Assembly: GCA_003140115.1 (NCBI GenBank)
Contig: PLIQ01000064.1
Location: 1,216-16,101 of the forward strand
Direction of reading: 5' to 3'
Length of the DNA stretch: 14,886 bases
From: Actinomycetota bacterium
GTDB lineage: Bacteria > Actinomycetota > Actinomycetes > Streptosporangiales > Streptosporangiaceae
In this document: positions 1-6,699 of the stretch, piece after piece
Position numbering within the stretch: the first letter of the stretch is position 1
Layout: the number at the start of each line of letters is the position of its first letter
Program-made: the position numbers and the translations under genes
Notes under the pieces: model-generated
Seen by the model: the letters and a program-made list of their open reading frames with translations, nothing else
Database searches by the model: none
What the model was told of the DNA's origin: nothing

Positions 1-178
1 TTTCTTATGCGCCCTGGCTAACGCTGAGCCGGGAATTCGCGATTTCCCTTTCCGTATGCCGCCGCCGCGTCTGGCTACCGTCCTGCTACCCGGACGCTAG
101 CCCGCGCGCTACCTCAAGGCGATGAACTGTCGTTAGGTCAAGCGAACGAAAACGCAAAGGCAAACGAAAGGGAAGACC
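1..178. other. non-coding region upstream of the secreted-protein gene
   Basis: I see no convincing coding frame here. The last ~40 bases before the ATG at 179 are purine- and A-rich compared with the surrounding GC-rich DNA (AAAACG and AAACGAAAG runs) and end in a good Shine-Dalgarno sequence, AAGGGAAG at 168-175, three bases before the start codon. The region probably holds the promoter and 5' leader of the secreted-protein gene. I could not pick out a convincing -35/-10 pair. Whatever lies to the left of base 1 is not visible. Confidence 0.4.
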
Positions 179-760
179 ATGAAACTCTCCAGGATCCTCG
201 CCACCACCGCCCTGGCCGGCGCACTGTCCGCCGGCATCGCCACTCCCGCGCTCGCCGCCACCACTCCCGTCCAGGGCGTCAGCGTCCAGCTCACCGACAC
301 CGCGCTGGTTAACTTCCCGACCAACGCCAACGCCCCGTGGCAGTCCGAGCCCGACATCTACATCGGCACCACGGACCAAGGCAAAATCGCCGACCCGCTC
401 GCCCCCGGCGCCAGCCGCACCTACCACGTCAAGATCTCCAACACCGGCAACGTGACCGAGACGATGGCCGTCTACCCCGCCGCCGCCACGATGAGCGCCA
501 CGGGCGCCTTCTCCTACACCAGCACCTCCGCCACGTCGGTGAACGCCGCGTCGTCCTGGACGACCGTGACCCCCGCCAGCGCCGTGCTCGCCCCCGGCGC
601 CAGCTACACCGCGACCGTCACCGTCACCGTCCCGGCCGGCACCCCGGCCGGCTCGTACTACGCCGTCGTGTGGGCCGGGCCGCAGGCCCAGTCCGCCAAG
701 CCCGGCACCATCACCCTCGCGATCAACGCGGGCATCCGCGAGTACCTCACCGTCTCCTAG
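179..760 (+). CDS. secreted protein with a WxL-interacting-protein-like (DUF916-like) beta-sandwich domain
   Basis: The product is 193 aa. Residues 1-26 form a classic Sec signal peptide: K2/R5, a hydrophobic Ala/Leu/Gly stretch, and a cleavage site after PALA (A26|A27). The mature part has the pattern of extracellular beta-sandwich domains of the DUF916/NEW3 kind: [16 protein letters not shown] (about residues 76-91), a central SSW, then [16 protein letters not shown] and [10 protein letters not shown]. There is no C-terminal transmembrane helix, sortase motif or positive tail, so it should be released or held non-covalently. Proteins with this domain often continue into a second domain and a membrane anchor, so this could be a shortened form; that is inference from memory of the family. 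The start is supported by AAGGGAAG at 168-175. The enzyme-like reading is excluded by lack of any catalytic motif; the partner or ligand is unknown. Its TAG stop overlaps that of the convergent nucS fusion gene. Confidence 0.75.
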   Translation: MKLSRILATTALAGALSAGIATPALAATTPVQGVSVQLTDTALVNFPTNANAPWQSEPDIYIGTTDQGKIADPLAPGASRTYHVKISNTGNVTETMAVYPAAATMSATGAFSYTSTSATSVNAASSWTTVTPASAVLAPGASYTATVTVTVPAGTPAGSYYAVVWAGPQAQSAKPGTITLAINAGIREYLTVS

Positions 761-1494
761 AACAAGGTGTTCTCCGGCACCACGCCGCGCATAGCGTCAT
801 AGTCGAGGATCACGCATCGGATCCCCCGGTCTTCGGCCAAGGTTCGCGCTTGCGGCCTGATCGACTGGGCCGCGAGTACGCCGTGCACCGGTCGCAGTAG
901 CGGGTCCCGGTTCAATAGCTCAAGGTAGCGGGTCAGCTGCTCCACGGCGTCTATCCCGGCGACACGCTTGATCTCCACCGCCACGTAGGCCCCTGAGCGC
1001 GAAGCGGTACTTTCCCTGGAATCGGCCCCGTCGATCTCGCCGCGGTGCTTGATCTCCACCGCCACACTCTGCCCCGCCTCGTCCCGGCACATCAGGTCCA
1101 CCGGACCGATCGGGGTCGGGTACTCGCGGCGGATCAGCCGCCAGCCGTCGCCCAGCACCTCGAGCTGGGCGGCCAGCAGTTCCTGCAGGTGCGCCTCTAC
1201 GCCGTCCTTCTTCAGCCCCGGGTCGACGCCGAGCTCGACCGAGGTGTCGCTGATCACCTCGGTAATGGTGATCGCGAGCGTTTCCCCGGCCTTGTTGGTG
1301 ACCGACCACTGGCCCGGCTCCTCAGTCAGCCGGCACGGCGGCGACATCCAGTTCAGCGGCTTGTACGAGCCGCCGTCGCTGTGCACGAGCACGGACCCGT
1401 CGGCCTTGACGATGAGCAGGCGCAGGGCCGGGGGCAGGTGGGCGGTGAGCCTGCCGACGTAGTCGACGCTGCACCGGGCGATGACGAGCCGCAC
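757..1494 (-). other. nucS: NucS module with possible independent GTG start inside the fused frame
   Basis: Homology to known NucS begins exactly at [15 protein letters not shown], whose first codon is a GTG at 1494-1492. Translation from here gives 245 aa, about 27 aa longer than I would expect for an actinobacterial NucS, and the excess equals the in-frame insertion. The bases upstream on the reverse strand contain only a weak AGAG, so an internal start is possible but not strongly signalled. If it is used, the phosphatase frame would still read through, because there is no stop codon between the modules. This entry marks the module and alternative start, not a second locus. Confidence 0.5.
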
Positions 1495-1953
1495 GTCGGG
1501 TAACTCTACTGGCCGGTCCGGGCCGGCCGGGAACCGAGCGACGAAGCGACGCTGCCCGGGTGTCTCGACCGCGCGGGCCGCGTAGTGCGCCCGGACGTAA
1601 CGGACCGCCTCACGGCCGGGCACGCCGTCCAGCACGGCCAGGCAGGCCAGGGCCGAGCCGGTCCGGCCGTGGCCGCCAGCGCAGGCGATCTCGACCCGTT
1701 CCGCCTCGGCCCGGGCCCACGCCTCGCGCAACGCGGCTTCGGCCGCCGCCGGGTCGGACGGCAGCCCGAAATCCGGCCAGCGCAGCCAGCGGGCCTCCCA
1801 TCCGAACGCGGGCGGCTCGTGACCCAGCAGGTACAACCCGAAGTCCGGTTCTGGCCCGGCCGGAACGGGCCGGGCCAGGGCGCGGCCGCGGACCAGCCGG
1901 CCCGAGGGCAGCCGCAGCACGCCGGCCGTCACCGGGTCCCACGCCGCGATCAC
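757..1953 (-). CDS. nucS: protein-tyrosine-phosphatase-like domain fused in frame to mismatch endonuclease NucS/EndoMS
   Basis: One uninterrupted frame encodes two modules (398 aa from the GTG at 1953). Residues ~1-145 resemble a small actinobacterial tyrosine/dual-specificity phosphatase, with the Cys-X5-Arg signature CAGGHGRTG (Cys91) and the following [13 protein letters not shown] helix. Residues ~154-398 are NucS/EndoMS, the RecB-like nuclease that cuts mismatched DNA in actinobacteria lacking MutS/MutL: N-terminal domain with [10 protein letters not shown], then VDLMCRD, VEIK and the QxxxY motif (QLTRY). Numbered from the possible NucS start (GTG at 1494), D133, E147 and K149 have the same spacing as the archaeal NucS catalytic triad. 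The C-terminus (ENTLF) resembles the sliding-clamp-binding tail described for bacterial EndoMS. A 27-aa in-frame insertion repeats VAVEIK between motifs II and III. The phosphatase start is uncertain: GTG 1953, GTG 1971 or a start further upstream are all open. Whether one fusion protein or a separately initiated NucS is made cannot be decided here. Confidence 0.75.
   Translation of the reverse strand: MIAAWDPVTAGVLRLPSGRLVRGRALARPVPAGPEPDFGLYLLGHEPPAFGWEARWLRWPDFGLPSDPAAAEAALREAWARAEAERVEIACAGGHGRTGSALACLAVLDGVPGREAVRYVRAHYAARAVETPGQRRFVARFPAGPDRPVELPDVRLVIARCSVDYVGRLTAHLPPALRLLIVKADGSVLVHSDGGSYKPLNWMSPPCRLTEEPGQWSVTNKAGETLAITITEVISDTSVELGVDPGLKKDGVEAHLQELLAAQLEVLGDGWRLIRREYPTPIGPVDLMCRDEAGQSVAVEIKHRGEIDGADSRESTASRSGAYVAVEIKRVAGIDAVEQLTRYLELLNRDPLLRPVHGVLAAQSIRPQARTLAEDRGIRCVILDYDAMRGVVPENTLF
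967..1065 (-). repeat. pair of identical 18-bp direct repeats encoding VAVEIK, 81 bp apart, inside nucS
   Basis: The forward-strand 18-mer cttgatctccaccgccac occurs at 967-984 and again at 1048-1065. Both copies are in the nucS frame and read VAVEIK. The offset is 81 bp (27 codons), so the frame is preserved. Downstream of the core the copies diverge (HRGEIDGAD versus RVAGIDAVE), so this is either an old duplication or a duplication followed by editing. The upstream copy (1048-1065) keeps the expected 14-residue spacing to the catalytic Asp; the downstream copy keeps the junction to the [12 protein letters not shown] helix. Confidence 0.85.
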
Positions 1954-1960
1954 GGCTGCC

Positions 1961-1966
1961 AGCGTA
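1961..1966 (-). promoter_or_regulatory. candidate -10 box (TACGCT) for the phosphatase-nucS gene
   Basis: On the reverse strand TACGCT fits the actinobacterial TANNNT -10 pattern and lies 7 nt before the GTG at 1953, the spacing of a leaderless start. No clear -35 is visible and the motif is short enough to occur by chance. It lies close to the translation signals of the divergent gene at 1987, so the two genes would have almost no separate promoter space. Confidence 0.25.
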
Positions 1967-1973
1967 GCCACAT

Positions 1974-1980
1974 AAGGTGG
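1974..1980 (+). promoter_or_regulatory. ribosome binding site AAGGTGG deciding the GTG start at 1987
   Basis: AAGGTGG ends 6 nt before the GTG at 1987. It supports this start over the longer open frame that runs back to 1585 on the same strand, which is only the antisense of the phosphatase gene. Confidence 0.6.
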
Positions 1981-1986
1981 ACAGGT

Positions 1987-2289
1987 GTGAGCCCGCGCAG
2001 GATCCGCCGCGAGCGCTCTGGTCCACCCGCGCCGGTCCCCGGGCCCGAGCGCGTCGAATCCTGGCCCGACGGGGACTGGGTGGTGCGGCAGCAGCCCGGC
2101 GCGGGCACCACCAAGACCTACCGGTGCCCGGGCTGTGATCAGGAGATCGCGCCTGGTACGCCGCACGTGGTCGCCTGGCCCGCCGACGGGATCAACGTCG
2201 GCCTCGATGAGCGCAGGCACTGGCACCGCCCGTGCTGGCAGAACCGGCTGCGCCGCGGGCCCCCCGGGGTAAGGAGAACAGAAACTTGA
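1987..2289 (+). CDS. small conserved zinc-ribbon-like protein
   Basis: The product is 100 aa from a GTG start. After a basic N-terminus ([10 protein letters not shown]) comes a short domain with [14 protein letters not shown], then [20 protein letters not shown], and finally RRHWHRPCW. The CPGC pair and the HWHxxC group could together bind one zinc ion in a treble-clef or HNH-like arrangement, but the catalytic His/Asn set of an HNH nuclease is not evident. Similar short proteins are found in actinobacteria and are sometimes loosely named ATP/GTP-binding; I see no P-loop here. Its TGA stop (2287-2289) overlaps the TTG start of the hydrolase (TTGA), so the two are translationally coupled. A nucleic-acid-binding or metal-sensing role is plausible but unproven. 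Confidence 0.75.
   Translation: MSPRRIRRERSGPPAPVPGPERVESWPDGDWVVRQQPGAGTTKTYRCPGCDQEIAPGTPHVVAWPADGINVGLDERRHWHRPCWQNRLRRGPPGVRRTET
2271..2276 (+). promoter_or_regulatory. ribosome binding site AAGGAG deciding the TTG start at 2286
   Basis: AAGGAG lies 9 nt before TTG 2286-2288. It makes this rare start codon the best choice for the hydrolase; an upstream in-frame start at 2232 would place the first residues on top of the preceding gene and has no such signal. Confidence 0.65.
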
Positions 2290-3023
2290 GCGAGATCCGG
2301 GCGGCCACCGTGCTGCCGGCCAAGCGCACCCCCGTCACCCTGCCCACCGCCGACGGGCTGCGTCTGGTCGGGGAGCTGGCCCTGCCCGCGGACGCCGATC
2401 CGGTGGCCACGCTGATCTGCCTGCACCCGCTGCCCACCCACGGCGGCATGATGGACAGCCACATCTTCAAGAAGGCCGCCTTCCGCCTGCCCGCCCTGGC
2501 CCAGCTGGCGGTGCTGCGGTTCAACACTCGAGGCACCGCCTCGGAGCAGGGGACCAGCGAGGGGGAGTTCGGCGACGGAGAGACCGAACGCCACGATGTG
2601 GCCGCCGCCGTCTCCTGGGCGCGCGACGCGGGCCTTCCTGCCCGGTGGCTGCTCGGCTGGTCGTTCGGCACCGAGCTGGCCCTGAGGTGGGGCCTGGACT
2701 CCGCCGCAGACATCGAGGGCGCGATCCTGCTGTCCCCGCCGCTGCGCCGGGCGAGTGACGCCGACCTGGACCGTTGGGCCGCCTCGGGCCAGCCGCTGGT
2801 CGCGCTGGTTCCCGAGCTCGACGACTACCTGCGCCCCGATGAGGCCCGCCGGCGGTTCGCGCGGGTACCCCAGGCCGAGGTCGTCGCCGTCCCCGGGGCC
2901 AAGCACCTGTGGGTCGGCGAACCGTACGTGCGCATCGCGCTGAACCAGATCGTGCGCCGGGTGAACCCGGCCGCGCTGGTGCCGCCTACGATGACGCTAC
3001 CGACACAGTGGGAGGAATCATGA
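2286..3023 (+). CDS. alpha/beta-fold hydrolase
   Basis: The product is 245 aa from a TTG start. It shows the alpha/beta-hydrolase layout: a strand-loop with [12 protein letters not shown] (oxyanion-hole region), [12 protein letters not shown], the nucleophile elbow GWSFG with Ser126, an acidic ELDDY (Asp179 or Asp180) and a late His in GAKHLW (His207), giving a plausible Ser-Asp-His triad. It resembles the cytosolic CocE/NonD-like or dienelactone-hydrolase-like group of short hydrolases rather than secreted lipases; there is no signal peptide. Substrate cannot be inferred. It sits in a tightly overlapping operon, sharing TTGA with the zinc-ribbon gene before it and ATGA with the SDR gene after it. 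Confidence 0.85.
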   Translation: MSEIRAATVLPAKRTPVTLPTADGLRLVGELALPADADPVATLICLHPLPTHGGMMDSHIFKKAAFRLPALAQLAVLRFNTRGTASEQGTSEGEFGDGETERHDVAAAVSWARDAGLPARWLLGWSFGTELALRWGLDSAADIEGAILLSPPLRRASDADLDRWAASGQPLVALVPELDDYLRPDEARRRFARVPQAEVVAVPGAKHLWVGEPYVRIALNQIVRRVNPAALVPPTMTLPTQWEES

Positions 3024-3784
3024 CCGCGTTTGACCTGACCGGGAAGAAGGCGTTCGTGACGGGCGCGTCCCGCGGGATCGGCCGGGTCATCGCGGTCGCG
3101 CTGGCCGCCGCCGGCGCCGACGTGGCCATCGCGGCCCGCAGCCAGGACGGGCTGGCCGAGACCGCGCGCGAGGTGACCGACCTCGGGCGCAAGGCCTTCG
3201 TCTTCCCGCTCGACGTGACCCGCCAGGAGGACGTCACCGCCGCCGTGCTGGAGGCGATCAAGCTGCTCGGCCAGCTGGATGTCGTGGTCAACAATGCAGG
3301 CGGCATTCCCTTCATGGCGCCGTTCCTGGACATGCGCATCTCCGGGTGGGAAAAGGCCATGCGGCTGAACGTGGACTCGACGGTCTACGTCTGCCAGGCG
3401 GTCGGCCCGCACCTGCGCGAGCGCGGCAGCGGCTCGGTGATCAACGTCGCGTCGGTCGCGGGCATGTCCGGGGCACCGGGCCTCACTCCCTACGGCGCCG
3501 CCAAGGCCGCGGTCATCTCGATTACCAAGACCCTCGCGGTCGAATGGGCCGCGTCCGGGATCCGGGTCAACGCGCTGTGCCCGGGCTGGACCGCCACCGA
3601 GCTGAACCGGATCCTGTGGGACGGGCCGGATGGCGGCCGCGCTACGGTTGCGAACGTCCCGATGGGCCGCTGGGCCCAGGCGGCGGAGATGGCCGGCCCC
3701 GCCGTGTTCCTGGCTAGCGACGCCTCGTCCTACATGACCGGTCAGGTCCTGGTGGTCGACGGCGGCCAGCTCGCCACCGCCTGA
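3020..3784 (+). CDS. short-chain dehydrogenase/reductase (SDR), classical type
   Basis: The product is 254 aa, normal for classical SDRs. The Rossmann nucleotide-binding motif TGASRGIG begins at Thr14, NNAG follows strand 4, the catalytic Ser is Ser145 (NVASVAG), and Tyr158-x3-Lys162 (YGAAK) forms the YxxxK motif. The C-terminus SSYMTGQVLVVDGGQ is typical of the FabG-like/glucose-dehydrogenase-like subgroup. An AAR rather than an acidic residue after strand 2 (IAARSQ) suggests preference for NADP(H), which is an inference. The start is the ATG at 3020, overlapping the hydrolase stop, with GGAGG at 3011-3015. Substrate is unknown; coupling to an upstream hydrolase hints at a two-step conversion, but this is not shown. 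Confidence 0.9.
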   Translation: MTAFDLTGKKAFVTGASRGIGRVIAVALAAAGADVAIAARSQDGLAETAREVTDLGRKAFVFPLDVTRQEDVTAAVLEAIKLLGQLDVVVNNAGGIPFMAPFLDMRISGWEKAMRLNVDSTVYVCQAVGPHLRERGSGSVINVASVAGMSGAPGLTPYGAAKAAVISITKTLAVEWAASGIRVNALCPGWTATELNRILWDGPDGGRATVANVPMGRWAQAAEMAGPAVFLASDASSYMTGQVLVVDGGQLATA

Positions 3785-3808
3785 AGGACTGAGCCTGAAG
3801 CACTGAGA
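3781..3808 (+). repeat. 14-bp imperfect tandem duplication spanning the SDR stop
   Basis: Two adjacent 14-bp units, ctgaaggactgagc (3781-3794) and ctgaagcactgaga (3795-3808), agree at 12 of 14 positions. The first unit contains the SDR stop codon and the second runs into the ribosome binding site of the next gene (GAGAGGAG, about 3804-3811). Confidence 0.7.
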
Positions 3809-3817
3809 GGAGCAACG

Positions 3818-4321
3818 ATGCCCGACGAGACCCGCCACGAGTCCCAGGACCTCGAGGACTACGAGGTGCAGGACACGACCGACACGCTGATCGGCGCACC
3901 CGGCAGCGATCCCCTGGACGGCGGCGTCGTGCCCCCGGAGCGGTGGTCGGCCGGGATCAGGTACGGCACCACGGCCGAGGAGCAATCCGAAGGCGAATCC
4001 CTGGACCAGCTGCTGGCCGAGGAGGAGCCGGACGACACCCTCGACGACCTCGAGGACGAAGAGGACGAGGACGACGACGAGGACGACAAGGACTTCGACG
4101 AGGACGACGACGCCGGGGATGAGGACGTCGACGGCCTGCTGCTCGACGACGGTCCCGACCCGCGGGCCGGCCGGCTGGTAGCCGAGGACGAGGGCGCCCA
4201 CCCGGACGAGGAAGAGGACCTGGTGGCCACCGACGTCGGCATCGACGGCGGCGCCGCGACCGCCGAAGAGGCGGCCATGCACGTCGTCGAGGAAGACGAC
4301 TACGACATCCGCTCCGAGTAA
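3818..4321 (+). CDS. highly acidic DUF5709-family protein
   Basis: The product is 167 aa. The conserved core is in the first third: TDTLIGAPGSDPLDGGVVPP, ERWSAGIRYGTTAEEQ and GESLDQLLAEEEPD, which I recognise as the pattern of the actinobacterial DUF5709 family. About residues 68-110 are an almost uninterrupted Asp/Glu run, and the C-terminus returns to TDVGIDGGAATAEEAAMHV. No membrane segment or catalytic motif is visible; most of the chain should be disordered. Function is unknown. It is the last gene of the forward operon, 33 bp after the SDR stop, with a GAGAGGAG ribosome site. The acidic run may have grown by GAC/GAG codon slippage. It could bind basic proteins or cations, which is speculation. 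Confidence 0.8.
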   Translation: MPDETRHESQDLEDYEVQDTTDTLIGAPGSDPLDGGVVPPERWSAGIRYGTTAEEQSEGESLDQLLAEEEPDDTLDDLEDEEDEDDDEDDKDFDEDDDAGDEDVDGLLLDDGPDPRAGRLVAEDEGAHPDEEEDLVATDVGIDGGAATAEEAAMHVVEEDDYDIRSE

Positions 4322-4444
4322 CGCCGCGGGCCGGCGCAGGGCCCGGTCCAGGTGCCGTGCCTCAACCTCACCGGCCACGCTGACGCTCTCCAGCCCATCG
4401 CGTCCCAGCCCGCCGGGGAATCCAACAGCATGGATGCCACTTTG

Positions 4445-4462
4445 TGACGGAAAGATCCGTCA
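4445..4462. terminator. hairpin in the convergent gap between the DUF5709 gene and glgB (possible terminator)
   Basis: The 179-bp gap 4322-4500 separates two convergent genes and has no gene of its own. It holds a perfect 6-bp inverted repeat, TGACGG (4445-4450) and CCGTCA (4457-4462), with a 6-nt loop. A second GC-only hairpin lies at 4327-4345 (CGGGCC/GGCCCG, 7-nt loop), and a third dyad GCCAC/GTGGC with an overlapping GTGGCCGGGCCAC lies around 4467-4493. None has a T-tract, so a role as bidirectional terminators rests on position and on the known tolerance of high-GC actinobacteria for U-less hairpins. Confidence 0.35.
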
Positions 4463-4500
4463 GGGTGCCACATCCACGCGGTGGCCGGGCCACGGCTCGG

Positions 4501-6699
4501 CTACTCCCCGGGGGTGAGCCAGAGCACGCCCAGCGGGGGAACGGCGATCGTGGCCGAGGCCGGCAGGCCGTGCCAGGGCTCGGCCACGGCCTCGATGCCG
4601 CCCAGGTTGCCGACGCCGCTGCCGCCGTACACGGTCGCGTCGGTGTTGATCACCTCGCGCCAGCGGCCCGCCTCGGGCAGGCCCACCTTGTACTGCAGGT
4701 GCGGTACCGCCGAGAAGTTGGCGATGCACGCGATCACCCCACCGGATCCGGCCGCACCCTCGGCGTCGGCGGCCGCGTCGGAGTACCGGACGAAGGACAG
4801 CACGTTGCCCTGGGCGTCGTTGGCGTCGATCCAGCGGAACCCGTCCGCCGACGAGTCGAGCTGCCACAACGCGGGAGAAGCGCGGTAAGCAAGATTCAGG
4901 TCGCGGGACAGCCGCTGCACGCCCTGGTGGACGTCGAAGTCCAGCACCCACCAGTCCAGGCCCTTGGTGTCGGACCACTCGCTGCCCTGGCCGAACTCCG
5001 ACCCCATGAACAGCAGCTGCTTGCCCGGGTGGGCCCACATGTAGGCCAGCAGCGAGCGCAGCCCGGCGAACCGGCGCCATTCGTCGCCGGGCATCTTGCC
5101 CAGCAGCGAGCCCTTGCCGTGCACCACCTCGTCGTGGGACAGCGGCAGGATGAAGTTCTCGGTGTACGCGTAGACCATCGAGAACGTCATCTCGTTGTGG
5201 TGGTACTGCCGGTAGATGGGATCCAGCGCCAGGTAGTTGAGCGTGTCGTGCATCCAGCCCATGTTCCACTTGAAGCCGAACCCGAGCCCGCCCAGGTACA
5301 CCGGCCGGGACACTCCCGGCCACGCGGTTGACTCCTCGGCGATCATCGAGATGCCGGGCACGCGCTTGTAGCAGGTGGCGTTGGCCTCCTGCAGGAACGC
5401 GATCGCGTCGAGGTTCTCCCGGCCGCCGTACTCGTTCGGCGCCCACTCGCCGGGCTCGCGCGAGTAGTCCAGGTACAGCATGGACGCCACCGCGTCGACG
5501 CGCAGCCCGTCGATGTGGAACTCCTCGAGCCAGAAGACCGCGTTGGCGACCAGGAAGTTGCGCACCTCGGTGCGGCCGAAGTTGAAGATGAGCGTGCCCC
5601 AGTCGGGGTGCGTGCCGCGCCGCGGGTCGGGGTGCTCGTACAGCGGGGTGCCGTCGAACCGGGCCAGCGCCCACTCGTCCCGCGGGAAGTGCGCGGGGAC
5701 CCAGTCCAGGAACACGCCGATGCCCGCCTGGTGCAGCGCGTCGACCAGGTGCCGGAAGTCGTCCGGGTCGCCGAACCGCGACGTGGGCGCGTAGTACGAC
5801 GTGACCTGATAGCCCCACGAGCCGCCGTACGGGTACTCGGCCAGCGGCAGGAACTCCACGTGCGTGAAGCCCATGTCCTTGACGTAGTCGACCAGCTGAA
5901 CAGCCAGCTCCTGATAGGAAAGACCGGGCCGCCACGAGCCGAGGTGGACCTCGTAGATGCTCATCGGCTCGCGGACCGGCACGCGCTCGGCGCGAGCCGT
6001 CAGCCAGTCCGCGTCCGCCCAGGTGTACTGGGAGGTGAACACCACCGACGCGGTAGATGGCGGCCGCTCGGCATAGCGAGCCAGCGGGTCGGCCTTGTCC
6101 CGCCACACCCCGTCATAGCCGCAGACCGCGTACTTGTACCGCGCGCCGTCCTGCAGGCCGGGGATGAACAGCTCCCACACGCCCGACACGCCGAGCGAGC
6201 GCATCGGGAACCCGCGGCTGTCCCAGAAGTCGAAGTCGCCGGTGACGCGCACCCCGCGGGCGTTCGGGGCCCAGACGGCGAAGGACACCCCGGTGACCGG
6301 GCCGACCTCGCGGACGTGCGCGCCGAGCACCCGCCACAGTTCCTCGTGCCGGCCTTCCCCGATCAGGTACAGGTCGTACTCGCTGAGCTGCGGCAGGAAG
6401 CGGTACGGGTCCTCGGCTACCGTCTCGTCCTCGCCGTCCTCGGAGTACGAGGTGGCGATCCGGTAGTCCGGCACCTTCTCCTCGGGCAGGGTGACCGTGA
6501 ACACGCCCTGGTACAGGTGCGTCATGGGCACCCGGCGGCCGTCGTCAAGCACCAGCGTCACCGACCTGGCCATCGGGCGCAGCGCCCGGACGACGACGCC
6601 GTCCTTGCCGGGGTGGGCGCCGAGGATCGAGTGCGGGTCGTGGTGCTGTCCGGAGGCGAGCCGCTCGAGCTCGCCCAGGCTGGCTTCGGTTTCGGTCAT
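4501..6699 (-). CDS. glgB: 1,4-alpha-glucan branching enzyme (GH13)
   Basis: GlgB cuts alpha-1,4 glucan chains and rejoins them as alpha-1,6 branches; here it would branch the glucan made by GlgE. The product is 732 aa, full length for the actinobacterial type. The N-terminal N1 module (about 1-110, with [15 protein letters not shown]) is followed by a CBM48 domain ([21 protein letters not shown]), the GH13 barrel and an all-beta C-terminal domain. The catalytic residues are Asp402 ([18 protein letters not shown]), Glu455 (MIAEES) and Asp523 ([12 protein letters not shown]). A short Ala/Gly-rich insert ([14 protein letters not shown]) sits in the C-terminal domain. Its ATG overlaps the maltokinase stop by 4 nt (ATGA), so it is the last, translationally coupled gene of glgE-treS-mak-glgB. 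Confidence 0.97.
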   Translation of the reverse strand: MTETEASLGELERLASGQHHDPHSILGAHPGKDGVVVRALRPMARSVTLVLDDGRRVPMTHLYQGVFTVTLPEEKVPDYRIATSYSEDGEDETVAEDPYRFLPQLSEYDLYLIGEGRHEELWRVLGAHVREVGPVTGVSFAVWAPNARGVRVTGDFDFWDSRGFPMRSLGVSGVWELFIPGLQDGARYKYAVCGYDGVWRDKADPLARYAERPPSTASVVFTSQYTWADADWLTARAERVPVREPMSIYEVHLGSWRPGLSYQELAVQLVDYVKDMGFTHVEFLPLAEYPYGGSWGYQVTSYYAPTSRFGDPDDFRHLVDALHQAGIGVFLDWVPAHFPRDEWALARFDGTPLYEHPDPRRGTHPDWGTLIFNFGRTEVRNFLVANAVFWLEEFHIDGLRVDAVASMLYLDYSREPGEWAPNEYGGRENLDAIAFLQEANATCYKRVPGISMIAEESTAWPGVSRPVYLGGLGFGFKWNMGWMHDTLNYLALDPIYRQYHHNEMTFSMVYAYTENFILPLSHDEVVHGKGSLLGKMPGDEWRRFAGLRSLLAYMWAHPGKQLLFMGSEFGQGSEWSDTKGLDWWVLDFDVHQGVQRLSRDLNLAYRASPALWQLDSSADGFRWIDANDAQGNVLSFVRYSDAAADAEGAAGSGGVIACIANFSAVPHLQYKVGLPEAGRWREVINTDATVYGGSGVGNLGGIEAVAEPWHGLPASATIAVPPLGVLWLTPGE

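Noticed and set aside
1..178. Possible tRNA or small RNA gene in the left non-coding segment
   Set aside because: No cloverleaf, T-loop GTTCGA-like sequence or strong hairpin plus T-tract could be found.
967..1065. Reading the nucS repeat pair as CRISPR, intein or mobile-element target repeats
   Set aside because: Only two copies exist, 27 codons apart in frame, with no splicing-motif residues and no element between them.
1954..2226. Upstream extension of the phosphatase-nucS frame to 2226
   Set aside because: It is antisense to the well-supported zinc-ribbon gene, is Pro/Arg/Gly-rich, and phosphatase-like sequence begins only near 1953-1920.
3859..4278. Serine-rich reverse-strand open frame
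   Set aside because: The poly-Ser is just the reverse complement of the GAC/GAG acidic run in the DUF5709 gene.
2825..4378. Long reverse-strand open frame over SDR and DUF5709 genes
   Set aside because: It is Val/Gly/Asp-rich with no motif and is the antisense of clear genes, a usual effect of high GC content.
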